Source: Kofleriaceae bacterium (GTDB taxonomy: Bacteria; Myxococcota_A; Polyangia; Haliangiales; Haliangiaceae). Taken from it: 64,000 bases of DNA. The position numbers and the translations under genes were made by a program. Of the stretch, positions 10,785-20,167 are shown piece after piece. Location: positions 1-64,000 of the forward strand of contig JABFXX010000184.1 in assembly GCA_013368795.1 (NCBI GenBank). The letters are read 5' to 3'. The notes under the pieces were generated by a model. That model made no database searches and was not told where the DNA came from. It saw only the letters and a list, made by a program, of their open reading frames with translations. Position 1 is the first letter of the stretch; the number at the start of each line of letters is the position of its first letter.

Positions 10785-11204
10785 ATGCGTAACTTAATTA
10801 TTGCTGCACTGGGGGTGTCGGCTCTTGCGGGCTGTACCACGCCGTCGGGACAGGGCGCTGCGCTCGGCGGCGGCGGTGGCGCAATCATCGGTGGCCTCGC
10901 GGGCGGCGGGACCGGCGCACTGATCGGCGCGGCCGCCGGCGGTCTCTTGGGCTACGGCGCCGGCAGGGTCGTCGAGGAGCAGGATCGCGAACGCGCTGCG
11001 ATCGCGCTCGAGCAGAACCGCCAGTACGAGTGGCAGAACAGCGCCGGCAATCGGTACCGGGTGGTGCCGGGACCGACGCACTACTACTCCGGCCGTGAGT
11101 GTCGCGACTTCCGGATGTATGCGGACATCGAGGGGAGGCCGCAGGAGGTCACGGGAACAGCGTGCCGTCGTCCCGACGGAAGCTGGGAGCAGATTTCGGG
11201 CTGA
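10785..11204 (+). CDS. glycine-zipper outer-membrane lipoprotein (17 kDa surface antigen-like)
   Basis: Lipobox LAGC, glycine zipper GGGGGAIIGGLAGGGTGALIGAAAGGLLGYGAG, C-terminal C..F...GR...V.GTACR.PDGSW pattern. Confidence 0.88.
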   Translation: MRNLIIAALGVSALAGCTTPSGQGAALGGGGGAIIGGLAGGGTGALIGAAAGGLLGYGAGRVVEEQDRERAAIALEQNRQYEWQNSAGNRYRVVPGPTHYYSGRECRDFRMYADIEGRPQEVTGTACRRPDGSWEQISG

Positions 11205-11247
11205 CTCGTCGAGCCTTCCGCCTTGCCGGGGTTGCCCTTGCAGTGGC

Positions 11248-11694
11248 ATGAAGCGGCGTATGCGAACGCTCGTGCTGCTCGGTGCTCTGATAGGTAGCCC
11301 CGCGTACGCGGCTCCCGCCGCGAAGGCGAAGCTGGTGTTCGGCACGCCGACGGTGAAGGCCGGGCTCGACGCGAAGGCGGTCGCGACGGTCGTCCAGCGC
11401 TACGGCGCCAAGCTGCTCGCGTGTTACACCGCGGCGCTCGCGAAGACGCCCGAGCTCCAGGGGACCGCGACCGCGACGTTCAGCGTCGGCATCGACGGCA
11501 ATGTCATCGAAGCGGCGGCAAGGGGTCTCAACCACGACGCGCACGCGTGCATCAGCTCGGTGCTGATGAAGCTCGAGTTCGCGAAGCCAAGCGACGGCAA
11601 GCCGGTCGATGTCACGTACCCGATGACGTTCCAGGCCATCGACCGCCCAGCGCCCTCGAACTATCCATTCACGTTCCGCCCAGGATCCGAATAG
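11248..11694 (+). CDS. secreted AgmX/PglI C-terminal-like domain protein
   Basis: Signal peptide; VVQRYGAKLLACYTAALAKTPELQGTATATFSVGIDGNV pattern. Confidence 0.75.
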   Translation: MKRRMRTLVLLGALIGSPAYAAPAAKAKLVFGTPTVKAGLDAKAVATVVQRYGAKLLACYTAALAKTPELQGTATATFSVGIDGNVIEAAARGLNHDAHACISSVLMKLEFAKPSDGKPVDVTYPMTFQAIDRPAPSNYPFTFRPGSE

Positions 11695-11703
11695 GATCGC
11701 CGG

Positions 11704-13020
11704 GTGTCGGCAAGGCTCGCGCTCGTTTGCATCCTCGCGTCGGCGTGCGGCACCGAGCCGCCGCAGCCCGGGACGTGGTACGGCGACGTCGGCGCGATCG
11801 TCCGCACGAAGTGCGCCGGCTGTCATCGCCCCGGCGGCATCGCACCGTTCTCGCTCCACGACTACGCCGATGCGGTCGAGGAGATGCGGCGCATGATCGA
11901 TGCCGTCGACAAGGGCATCATGCCGCCGTTCTCGGCGAACGACACGCCAGACTGCGTGCCTCGCCATCGCTGGCGCGGCGATCCGCGACTGACCGATGCC
12001 GAGAAGCAGACGCTGCGCGACTGGGTCGCCGCCGACGGCCCCGAGGGTCTCGTGCGCGATCTGCCCGACGTACCGTCGACGACGCTCGAAGGTTCGAACG
12101 TCGAGCTCGTTCCCGCGCAGCCGTTCGAGTCGAGCGGCACTCGCGATCAGTTCGTTTGCTTCCTGTTCGATCCGGCGGTCACGCACGAGCAGTGGCTGAC
12201 GGGCTCGCAGGTGTTCCCGACGGCACCGGAGTTTGTCCATCACGTCAACGTCGATCTCGTGCCGCCCGGGGATGCGGAGGCGACGATCGCCGCGCTCGGT
12301 GGTATCGGCGTGCCGAAGACCCAGTGCGACAACCCGCCCGGCTTGCCGATCCAGAGCTGGCTGCCCGGCAATCCCGCGCTCGTGCTGCCGAAGGACGTCG
12401 GGATTCCCATCGAGCCGGGCACGCTCGTCGCGATCCAGGTCCACTATCATCCGGCGGGCGGCATCGGGACCGACGCGACGTCCGTGTCGCTCCGCCTGTC
12501 CGACGACAAGCCGGCCTGGAACTACGAGCTCGGCGTGTACGGCAACGCGGCAGGGCCGCCGAACCTGCAGCCGGGTCCCGGCGATCCGGCGAGCGGGCCT
12601 GCGTTCATCATTCCGGCAAACTCGCCCGATCACGTCGAGACGATGATCATGACGCACCGGGCGGACCTGTCGCGCGAGCTCCGCGTCCTCAGCGTCACGC
12701 CACACATGCACCTGCTCGGCACGTACCAGCGCGCCAGCGTGTTGCACGCGAACGGCGATGACGAGTGCCTGATCGACAGCGGATGGAACTTCGACTGGCA
12801 GCGCTCGTACACGTACGACGCTGACCTCGACGAGCTGCCGCTGTTCGACGCGAGCAGCAAGGTGACCGTGACGTGCCGGTGGGATAACTCGTTCAGCAAT
12901 CCGAACCTGCCGCGCCTGCTCTACGACAAGGGGCTCGCCGCGCCGTACGACGTCCGGCTCGGGCTCACGACCGCCGACGAGATGTGCCTCGCCGACTTCG
13001 GCGTCGTCACACCGAACTGA
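11704..13020 (+). CDS. c-type haem domain fused to copper type II ascorbate-dependent monooxygenase-like (PHM-like) domain
   Basis: KCAGCH haem motif near the N-terminus; HHVNVD, VHYH and PHMH metal-ligand-like motifs. Confidence 0.8.
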   Translation: MSARLALVCILASACGTEPPQPGTWYGDVGAIVRTKCAGCHRPGGIAPFSLHDYADAVEEMRRMIDAVDKGIMPPFSANDTPDCVPRHRWRGDPRLTDAEKQTLRDWVAADGPEGLVRDLPDVPSTTLEGSNVELVPAQPFESSGTRDQFVCFLFDPAVTHEQWLTGSQVFPTAPEFVHHVNVDLVPPGDAEATIAALGGIGVPKTQCDNPPGLPIQSWLPGNPALVLPKDVGIPIEPGTLVAIQVHYHPAGGIGTDATSVSLRLSDDKPAWNYELGVYGNAAGPPNLQPGPGDPASGPAFIIPANSPDHVETMIMTHRADLSRELRVLSVTPHMHLLGTYQRASVLHANGDDECLIDSGWNFDWQRSYTYDADLDELPLFDASSKVTVTCRWDNSFSNPNLPRLLYDKGLAAPYDVRLGLTTADEMCLADFGVVTPN

Positions 13021-14155
13021 GGATCTCGCGCGCGATCACGAGGCGCTGGATCTCGCTCGTGCCCTCGTAGATCCGCGTGACGCGCGCATCGCGGTAGAGC
13101 CGCTCGATCGGAAACTCGCGCGAATAGCCGTAGCCGCCGTGGAGCTGCAACATGCGATCGACGACGCGGCCGCATGCCTCGGTCGCGAACAGCTTGGCCA
13201 TGCTGCACTCGGCGCCGGCGCGCTCACCGGCATCGAGCGCGCGTGCCGCTCGCAGCATCAGCAGCCACGCCGCGTCGAGCTCGGTGCGCGAGTCGGCGAG
13301 CACGAACTGCGTGTTCTGCATCGCCGACAGCGGCTTGCCGAACACCTCGCGCTCTGCCGCGTACGCGACGCCTGCGGCGTAGGCAGCCTCCGCGAGCCCG
13401 AGGCTCAGCGCGGCGATGCCAACGCGGCCGCCGCCGAGTGCCGATAGCGCGACGCCATAGCCGCCGCCGCGGCGTCCGACGAGGTTGGTCGCCGGCACGC
13501 GGCAGCCGTCGAACGCGAGCGTCGCGGTGCCCGAGCTGCGCTGGCCCATCTTGTCTTCCTCGCGGCCGACGGTGAGGCCGGGCGTGCCTCGCTCGACGAG
13601 GAAGCAGCTGATGCCGTCCTTGCCGTCACCGTCGCTGCGCGCGAACACGAGGTGAAACCCGGCGTGCGTCGCGCTCGTGATCCACACCTTCTCGCCGTCG
13701 AGCACCCAGGCGTCGCCATCTCGCGTCGCACGCGTGCGGATCGCGGCGGCGTCCGAGCCTCCTCGCGCCTCGGTCAGCGCGAAGCTACCCGGCCCGAGCT
13801 CGCCGCGTGCGTAGCGAGCGAGGAGCGTGCGCTGGTCGCCGGTCGCGTGCTCGGCGAGGATCTTCGCGGTGAGGTTACTCGACGCGAGCACGACCGCGGT
13901 CGACGCGCATGCCTTCGCGATCGCCTGCATCGCGAGCGCGTAGCCGACGTTCGAAAGCCCGGCGCCGCCATCCTGCGCTGGGACCTTCATCGCGAGAAAG
14001 CCGAGCTTCGCCAGCTCCGCGAGGATCTCCGCCGGGAACCGTCCCGTGCGATCGCGCTCGGCCGCGCCCGGAGCCACGACACGCGTCGCGAGGTCCGCAG
14101 CGACCTCGGCGATCTGCGTCTCCTCGTCGGTGAGCTCGTAACCGAAGTGCTTCAT
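13007..14155 (-). CDS. acyl-CoA dehydrogenase
   Basis: FALTEARGGSDAAAIRTRA, HGGYGYSREFPIERLYRDARVTRIYEGTSEIQ; ATG at 14155. Confidence 0.95.
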   Translation of the reverse strand: MKHFGYELTDEETQIAEVAADLATRVVAPGAAERDRTGRFPAEILAELAKLGFLAMKVPAQDGGAGLSNVGYALAMQAIAKACASTAVVLASSNLTAKILAEHATGDQRTLLARYARGELGPGSFALTEARGGSDAAAIRTRATRDGDAWVLDGEKVWITSATHAGFHLVFARSDGDGKDGISCFLVERGTPGLTVGREEDKMGQRSSGTATLAFDGCRVPATNLVGRRGGGYGVALSALGGGRVGIAALSLGLAEAAYAAGVAYAAEREVFGKPLSAMQNTQFVLADSRTELDAAWLLMLRAARALDAGERAGAECSMAKLFATEACGRVVDRMLQLHGGYGYSREFPIERLYRDARVTRIYEGTSEIQRLVIAREILSSV

Positions 14156-14208
14156 GGCTCGGTTATGGCGGAGCCGGCACGGCGGTGGAAGCAGGGCAGG
14201 CGATGAGG

Positions 14209-14227
14209 TTGACAGGTAACCTGTCAA
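14209..14227. promoter_or_regulatory. perfect inverted repeat TTGACAGGT-A-ACCTGTCAA, candidate MarR operator
   Basis: 9-bp arms with a 1-bp centre read directly in the divergent intergenic region. Confidence 0.7.
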
Positions 14228-14244
14228 GAGTCAGCCTTTCGCCG

Positions 14245-14751
14245 ATGCGACGAACACGCGCGCCTCGCCGGCGACGCAAGACGCCCTCGTCACGAGAGCC
14301 GGTGCAGGAGGTCGTCGACGAGACGATCGCGCTGTATCAGTGGCTCGCCTGGGTCGCCGACGACCTCTACGGTCCCGACGCACGTGGTGCCGCGCGGCGG
14401 TGGACGCTACGTCGACTCGCGCGCGAGGGCGCGCAGACGGTGCCGGCGCTTGCGAAGGGCCGCGCGGTGCGGCGGCAGACGCTGCAGCCGATCGTCGACG
14501 CGCTCGCCGCCGAACGGCTCGTGACGCTGGAGCCGAACGCCGCGCACGCTCGCTCGCCGCTCGTCACGATCACCGGGCGCGGGCTCGCGATGGTCGACCG
14601 CTTCGATCGCGTCGACCGCGCGGTACTCGGCGCGGTGTCGCGCGGCATCGGCGCGCGGGAGCTTGCGGTCACGGCGACGACGTTACGCGCGCTCAGGACC
14701 GCCTTCGAGCTGACCGCGCGGTGGCGGCCAGCGGCGCTCGCTGCCGTCTAG
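14245..14751 (+). CDS. MarR-type winged-helix regulator
   Basis: wHTH-like RWTLRRLAREGAQTVPALAKGRAVRRQTLQPIVDALAAERLV; divergent from the acyl-CoA dehydrogenase. Start at 14245 preferred because a palindrome occupies 14209-14227. Confidence 0.75.
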   Translation: MRRTRAPRRRRKTPSSREPVQEVVDETIALYQWLAWVADDLYGPDARGAARRWTLRRLAREGAQTVPALAKGRAVRRQTLQPIVDALAAERLVTLEPNAAHARSPLVTITGRGLAMVDRFDRVDRAVLGAVSRGIGARELAVTATTLRALRTAFELTARWRPAALAAV

Positions 14752-15656
14752 AACTCGTCCTGGAGCCAGCGCTCGACGGTCCGCACCGCGGCCTGCTTGC
14801 TCGTCGGATGCGAGAAGCCCTTGTGGCCGGAGTGCTTCAGCAGCTCGAACGAGACGTCGGGCGAGCTCGAGAACAGCGCCGAATCATCCTGCGGCACGAA
14901 CAGGTGGTCGTGGTCCGCCTGCATGAGGAGGACAGGAACGTCGATCTGCGAGCGGAACGGCGCGCTCTCGTTGCCGAGTGCCGACAGGATCTCGGCGCGG
15001 GGGACGAGGTTGCGCGTCGCGTTGTCGAGCGCGATCACCCAGCTGTTCGCCCACGGCTCGGCGTAGAAGAAGTCGGTGCGGAAGTCGACGCCGAAGTCGA
15101 AGTACGGACCCTGTGCGAGCCACGCGCCGACGTCGACCTCGAACAGCGCGGGCTGGAGCTGTGCCGTGTTGAAGCTCACGACGACGCCGTCGACGTCGTG
15201 ATACGTGCCGGCCTCGGTCATCACGATGTCGGCGCCGACCGACGGACCGAGCAGCACGATCTCGTCGGGGGTGAAGCCAAGCGCGCCATCACGGACCTGC
15301 GTGACAACATCGTGGAGCTGTGCCGCCTGTGCCGCGAACGTCAGCGTGTCGCCGTTGGGATGGCTCGACGCTCCGTAGCCAACGCGGTCGACCGTGAGGA
15401 CGCCAAAACCTTTCTGCGCGAGATCGCGTGCGGCGGTATAGCCCGGCGCGAAGTCAAAGACAGTGTGACTGTCCGATGCACCGTGAACCATGATGACGAG
15501 CGGCTTGTGCCGACTCTCGCCGTAGACGTAACCAGCCATCGTGTTGCCGTCGCTCAGCTGGAACGAGACCGTCCGCGGCGTCGAACGTTCCGCGCGTGCT
15601 CCGTCGACAACTCCGAACATCAAGACGCAGACGCAAAACAACATTCGCTTGGTCAT
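14748..15656 (-). CDS. secreted alpha/beta hydrolase
   Basis: Signal peptide MTKRMLFCVCVLMFGVVDGARA; VIMVHGASDSH, VDRVGYGAS and GPSVGADIV motifs. Confidence 0.85.
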   Translation of the reverse strand: MTKRMLFCVCVLMFGVVDGARAERSTPRTVSFQLSDGNTMAGYVYGESRHKPLVIMVHGASDSHTVFDFAPGYTAARDLAQKGFGVLTVDRVGYGASSHPNGDTLTFAAQAAQLHDVVTQVRDGALGFTPDEIVLLGPSVGADIVMTEAGTYHDVDGVVVSFNTAQLQPALFEVDVGAWLAQGPYFDFGVDFRTDFFYAEPWANSWVIALDNATRNLVPRAEILSALGNESAPFRSQIDVPVLLMQADHDHLFVPQDDSALFSSSPDVSFELLKHSGHKGFSHPTSKQAAVRTVERWLQDEF

Positions 15657-15867
15657 GACTCCCCCTACAACACCGGTTACTCCGGCGAACGCCCAGCATG
15701 CACGGCTGTACTGCCGCTCTCCGTGGCGGCTCTTACGTTTGCCAATCTGTGGCTGCCGCAAAATGCTGCACCACGGCGCCAGAGTGCTGTCGCTTGACGA
15801 CGGTGAAGCGGTGTGGCTTCGTGTAGTTCGGGGTGGCGATGGTGTGGAGGTCAAACGAGGTGTTTGT

Positions 15868-17574
15868 ATGGGTGACGAGAGAGTGGAGCTGTCCGAGACC
15901 GGTGAGCTGCTCGCGCGGCTGACTGCGAGGCTGGCATCGACGGCGCGTCTCGACGAGATCGTCGACGCCGTACTCGACCAGATCGTCGATCTCGGATTTG
16001 GCGCGGTCTGGATGGCCGCCCTCGACGAGCCGACCGGCAACCTCGTCACGTTGAAGGAGGTCATCGACGGCGTCGACACGACGCACGAGATGCCGCCGAT
16101 CTTCATGCTCGACATGCGCCAGCCGATCGGCCACGGCTTTCGCGAACGCCGGATGATCAACATCGCCGACCCCGCGTCGCTGCACATCTTCGATCACAAC
16201 GACGAGCTGGTGCCGCCGGGCAAGATGGCCCTTCCGCGTGTCATCTACGACCACATGCGCGGACATCCGTTCGCGTGTGGCCCACTGCTGGGCAGTCGCG
16301 GCCAGCCCGTCGGCGCACTCGGCCTGTCGTCGTATCTCGGCAAGCAGCCGATTCCGGACAGCGTGCTCTCGCACGGCCTGTTGCGCGCGTTCATGGATCA
16401 TCTCGGCATCGCGATGGAGCGCGCGTCGAACATTGCGCGGCTCGAGCGGCTGAATGCGGACCTCGTGCGCGCCCAGACCACGATCGCGAACGATGCTCGC
16501 ATCAAGGCGGTCGGCGAGCTCGCGTCGGCGGTCGCGCACGACCTCAACAACCTCGCCGGCGTCGCGCTGATGGCGGCCAGCATCGGCCGTCGCTCGCCGC
16601 AGGATGCGCACGAGGCGTTGCCGCGGATCGAGCGTGCGAACCGCGCGATCGGCGATCTCGTCTCGCGCCTGCAACGCGTGTCGCGCGAGGGTGCGAGCGA
16701 CGAGACCGTCGAGGACACCGCGAAGCTCCAGGAGGTCGTCGACGACGTCCTCGTGCTCGTGAGCCCGATCCTGCGCGAGGAATCGATCGTGCTCGACCTC
16801 GAGATTCCGACCGGGGGCGTCGTGTGCGTCGATCCGGTGCTGCTCCATCGCATCGTCCTGAATCTCGTGCTCAACGCGCAGGCCGCGCTCGCCGAGGTGC
16901 CGTCTTCGGCTCGCCGGCTTCGCGTACGGCTGCGCGAGCAGACCGACGAGATCACGCTGATCATCGCCGACACGGGACCGGGCATCGCGCCACAGGTGCT
17001 ACCCCACCTGTTCCAGCCGTTCGTGACGACGAAATCGGGACATGCGGGCCTGGGACTCGCGGCGGCCCACTCGGCGCTCAAGCACTTTGGTGGCCATATC
17101 GAGGGCCGCAACGCGAGCGGCGGTGGTGCGATCTTCGAGGTCACGCTCCAGCGCGCGACGCGGCCCGAGGTCGCGGCCGCGCCGAGCGTCGAGGCCGTCG
17201 AGCAGACATCGCGTGCGGCACGGATCCTCGTCGTCGACGACGATCCGGACATCATCGTCATCACGCGCGCGTTCCTCGAGCCGTACGGCTACCAGGTCGT
17301 CAGCGTGCTCGATTCCGATCAGGCGATCGCGCTCGCGAAGACGCAGCACTTCGATCTCGTGCTGTGCGACGTCGGGATGCCGAAGCGCAGCGGACTCGAC
17401 GTCTGCGAGATGCTGCGCGGCGCGGGCTATCGCGGCCGCATCGTCGTGATGACCGGCTGGGAGACCTGGCGGGTCAAGGCGGATCGCCGCGCGGGGAACT
17501 TCGACACGCTGCTCGCGAAGCCGTTCGTCGGCGCGGATCTGCTCAAGGTCATCGACTCCGTCCTCGGCTCCTGA
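15868..17574 (+). CDS. hybrid sensor histidine kinase: GAF, HisKA/HATPase_c and receiver domain
   Basis: AHDLNNLAGVA H-box, NLVLNAQAAL N-box, DTGPGIAP, HAGLGLAAAH; C-terminal RILVVDDDPDIIVI...LVLCDVGMPKRSG receiver. Confidence 0.93.
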   Translation: MGDERVELSETGELLARLTARLASTARLDEIVDAVLDQIVDLGFGAVWMAALDEPTGNLVTLKEVIDGVDTTHEMPPIFMLDMRQPIGHGFRERRMINIADPASLHIFDHNDELVPPGKMALPRVIYDHMRGHPFACGPLLGSRGQPVGALGLSSYLGKQPIPDSVLSHGLLRAFMDHLGIAMERASNIARLERLNADLVRAQTTIANDARIKAVGELASAVAHDLNNLAGVALMAASIGRRSPQDAHEALPRIERANRAIGDLVSRLQRVSREGASDETVEDTAKLQEVVDDVLVLVSPILREESIVLDLEIPTGGVVCVDPVLLHRIVLNLVLNAQAALAEVPSSARRLRVRLREQTDEITLIIADTGPGIAPQVLPHLFQPFVTTKSGHAGLGLAAAHSALKHFGGHIEGRNASGGGAIFEVTLQRATRPEVAAAPSVEAVEQTSRAARILVVDDDPDIIVITRAFLEPYGYQVVSVLDSDQAIALAKTQHFDLVLCDVGMPKRSGLDVCEMLRGAGYRGRIVVMTGWETWRVKADRRAGNFDTLLAKPFVGADLLKVIDSVLGS

Positions 17575-17595
17575 CGATCCGGTATCGTAGGCACG

Positions 17596-18453
17596 ATGAC
17601 GCTCGATGTCCGCCTCGCCCAGGCTCGTGCCGATCAGCGCGAGCTGGCGTGGGTGAAGCGGCGGCTCGCCGAGGCACGGACCGATCGCGAGCGCGTGACC
17701 GAGCACCTCGAGGTCGCCGAGAAGGCGCGCGGTTACGAGGATGCCGACGGGCTGACCGCGGCGCAGCTTCTGTGCGACGAGCTCGCCGACGAGCTACGCG
17801 CAGTCGACGCATACATCGCCGAGCTCACCGCTCGCGCGGCCAGGGTCGCCGATGCCGACGCGCGCTACGCCGCGGCGCTGGCCGAGGCCGAGGATGCCGC
17901 GCGCGTCGACGGCGCGCTCGACGAAGAGCTCGACACGCTCGCGGTCGCAGAGGCTGACCTCGGCTGGCGGCGCGTCGAGCTCGGCGAGGTGATCGCGATC
18001 GGCATCGGCGTGCAGAAGACGTTCGTCCGCGTCGTCGATCTCGTTCGCGAGCTTTCGCCACAACACTACGTTGAGCCGATGTTCGGCGAGCACCTGTTCC
18101 CCGCGCTCACCGGCAAGACGCAGGCGACCTACTCGGAGCTAACAGCGTCGCTCGCTCACGCGACGCACGGCTTGCGCCAGTTCACGCGCGCCTGCGCCGA
18201 GCTCTCGACCCCGACCAATGGCCTCGAGCCGCAGTTCGACGCCCTGCCGAGCGTCGACAGCTTCGTGCTGCGCGACGTCGTGTGGACGAACCGTCCCGCG
18301 CTCGAGTCGCTTCTGCCGGAGATCTCGCGCGTGTCGAGCACGCTCGCGGCAACGGTCGGCGAGCTGCGCGCCCGCGAGGCGAGCCTTGCCAGCGCCGTCG
18401 CGGAGTGCGCACGGATGAGAGCGCGCCTGCTCGATCCGGCTTCCGTGCGCTAG
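17596..18453 (+). CDS. coiled-coil hypothetical protein
   Basis: Long open frame with heptad-like charged composition; ends 9 nt before the deformylase gene. Confidence 0.75.
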   Translation: MTLDVRLAQARADQRELAWVKRRLAEARTDRERVTEHLEVAEKARGYEDADGLTAAQLLCDELADELRAVDAYIAELTARAARVADADARYAAALAEAEDAARVDGALDEELDTLAVAEADLGWRRVELGEVIAIGIGVQKTFVRVVDLVRELSPQHYVEPMFGEHLFPALTGKTQATYSELTASLAHATHGLRQFTRACAELSTPTNGLEPQFDALPSVDSFVLRDVVWTNRPALESLLPEISRVSSTLAATVGELRAREASLASAVAECARMRARLLDPASVR

Positions 18454-18462
18454 GGTAGGGCC

Positions 18463-19062
18463 ATGGCCCTCCTCGAGATCGTGCAGGTCGGAGATCCGGT
18501 CCTGCGGCAGCGCGCACGGCCGCTCGAGCTCGCCGAGCTCGCGACCGACCGGATCAAGAAGCTCGTCGACGACATGCGCGACACGATGCGTGCCGCACCC
18601 GGGGTCGGCCTTGCCGCACCGCAGATCGGTCAGTCGCTCCAGCTCGTCGTGATCGAGGATCCGCCCGCGTACCACGCGAAGATGACCCCCGAGGAGCTCG
18701 CCGCGCGCGAGCGCGAGGCGGTGCCATTTCACGTCCTCGTTAACCCGGTGCTCACCGTGCGCACGACCGACGTCGTCGCCGCGTTCGAGGGCTGCCTCTC
18801 GTTCAACGGCTTCAGCATGATCGTGCCGCGCGCCCGCAAGGTCCGCGTCGAGGCGTACGACGAGAACGGCGAGCGCGTCGTCAAGGTCGCGACCGGCTGG
18901 TACGCGCGCATCCTCCAGCACGAGGTCGACCACCTGAACGGCATCGTCTGTTGCGACCGGATGGAGTCGCGCACGCTGACCACGACCGCCAACTTCAGCA
19001 AGCACTGGAGCCAGAAGGGAATCTCAGAGGTCCGCGAGGCAGTCGCGCTACCCGAGTCCTGA
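18463..19062 (+). CDS. def: peptide deformylase
   Basis: GVGLAAPQIG, EGCLSF and HEVDHLNG motifs. Confidence 0.96.
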   Translation: MALLEIVQVGDPVLRQRARPLELAELATDRIKKLVDDMRDTMRAAPGVGLAAPQIGQSLQLVVIEDPPAYHAKMTPEELAAREREAVPFHVLVNPVLTVRTTDVVAAFEGCLSFNGFSMIVPRARKVRVEAYDENGERVVKVATGWYARILQHEVDHLNGIVCCDRMESRTLTTTANFSKHWSQKGISEVREAVALPES

Positions 19063-19084
19063 GCACGCTATGATCGGGGGTCGG

Positions 19085-19813
19085 ATGAAGCAGCGGGATC
19101 ATGTAGCGGCGACGGTGACGCGCAATACGAAGCGCGAGAGCGGCACGTTCGCGATCCGCGACCTCGCGCCGGGCGGCGCGCGGCTCGTCGGTCAGCTCGA
19201 CGTGTTCGAGGGCGAGCGCGTGCAGCTTCAGATCGAGCTCGACGAGCCGCTGCAGCTCGTCGCCGACGTCGTCACCGTCGATCGCCAGCGCAAGGTCGTC
19301 GAGGTCGCGTTCCGCGGCGTCACCGGCGAGGCGCTCGCCAAGATCGAGCGGTCGATCGCCGACATGATCGACCGCGTCCGTGCATCGGCGCCGCCGACCG
19401 TGCTGATCGCCCATCCCGTCGTCGACATCTCGAGCGCGCTCGAGCGAGACCTCGCGCGCGTCGGTGTCGCCGCTCGCGTGTGCGCGACGCTCGCCGAGGT
19501 TGGCGACCTGCTCGCGGATCGCACGACAAGGTTCGTCGGCGTCGTGCTCGCCGGCTCGTTCGGCGAGGATCTCGGGCCGGCGCTCCAGCACCTCGAGGAG
19601 ACGCGCAGCGAGTTGCGCCGCGTGATCCTGTTCGGCGATCAGATCGAGAAGGTCGAGCACCCCGCCGCACGCCGCGTCGATGCGGTGCTGCGCACGCCGT
19701 GGCGATTCAAGGGCCTCGCGCGTGCGCTCGATGTGCCGTCGGAGAGCGTCGTCACGACCTACGACCAGCTCGTCGCGCTCCAGATGCCGATCGGCACCAA
19801 GCCTCGAGGATGA
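19085..19813 (+). CDS. PilZ-domain protein with C-terminal receiver-like region
   Basis: RDHVAATVTRNTKRESGTFAIRDLAPGGARLVG (PilZ-like), then VLIAHPVVDISSALERDLARVGV...FVGVVLAGSFG (REC-like, no canonical Asp). Confidence 0.7.
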   Translation: MKQRDHVAATVTRNTKRESGTFAIRDLAPGGARLVGQLDVFEGERVQLQIELDEPLQLVADVVTVDRQRKVVEVAFRGVTGEALAKIERSIADMIDRVRASAPPTVLIAHPVVDISSALERDLARVGVAARVCATLAEVGDLLADRTTRFVGVVLAGSFGEDLGPALQHLEETRSELRRVILFGDQIEKVEHPAARRVDAVLRTPWRFKGLARALDVPSESVVTTYDQLVALQMPIGTKPRG

Positions 19814-20166
19814 CCGTGCGGATCCATCGCGGCGACATCTACTGGATCGCGCTCGACGAGTCGCGAGGGACGCCGGGGCTCGCGCACCCTCATGTTGTCG
19901 TCCAGGACGACGTGTTCAATCAGTCGAGAATCGCGACGGTCGTCGTGTGCGCGCTGACGACGAACCTCGATCGCGCGACCGAGCCCGGCAACGTCCTCCT
20001 CGACCCGGGCGAGGGCGACCTCCCACGGCAGAGCGTCGTCGTCGTGTCGCAGATCGCGTCCGTCGAGAAGGCGCGTCTGGGCGAGCGAATCGGCGTGCTG
20101 TCGGAGGCGCGCATCGAGCAGATCCTCGACGGCCTGCGCTTCCAGCAGCGCTCGTTCGGTCGGTAG
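19810..20166 (+). CDS. MazF/PemK-family endoribonuclease toxin-like protein
   Basis: RIHRGDIYWIALDESRGTPGLAHPHVVVQDDVFN...TVVVCALTTN; ATG overlaps the upstream TGA (ATGA). Confidence 0.88.
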   Translation: MTVRIHRGDIYWIALDESRGTPGLAHPHVVVQDDVFNQSRIATVVVCALTTNLDRATEPGNVLLDPGEGDLPRQSVVVVSQIASVEKARLGERIGVLSEARIEQILDGLRFQQRSFGR

Positions 20167-20167
20167 C

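Noticed and set aside
14185-14244. N-terminal extension of the MarR-like regulator (MEAGQAMRLTGNLSRVSLSP)
   Set aside because: The extension would be encoded by the palindromic operator; a downstream ATG at 14245 is more plausible.
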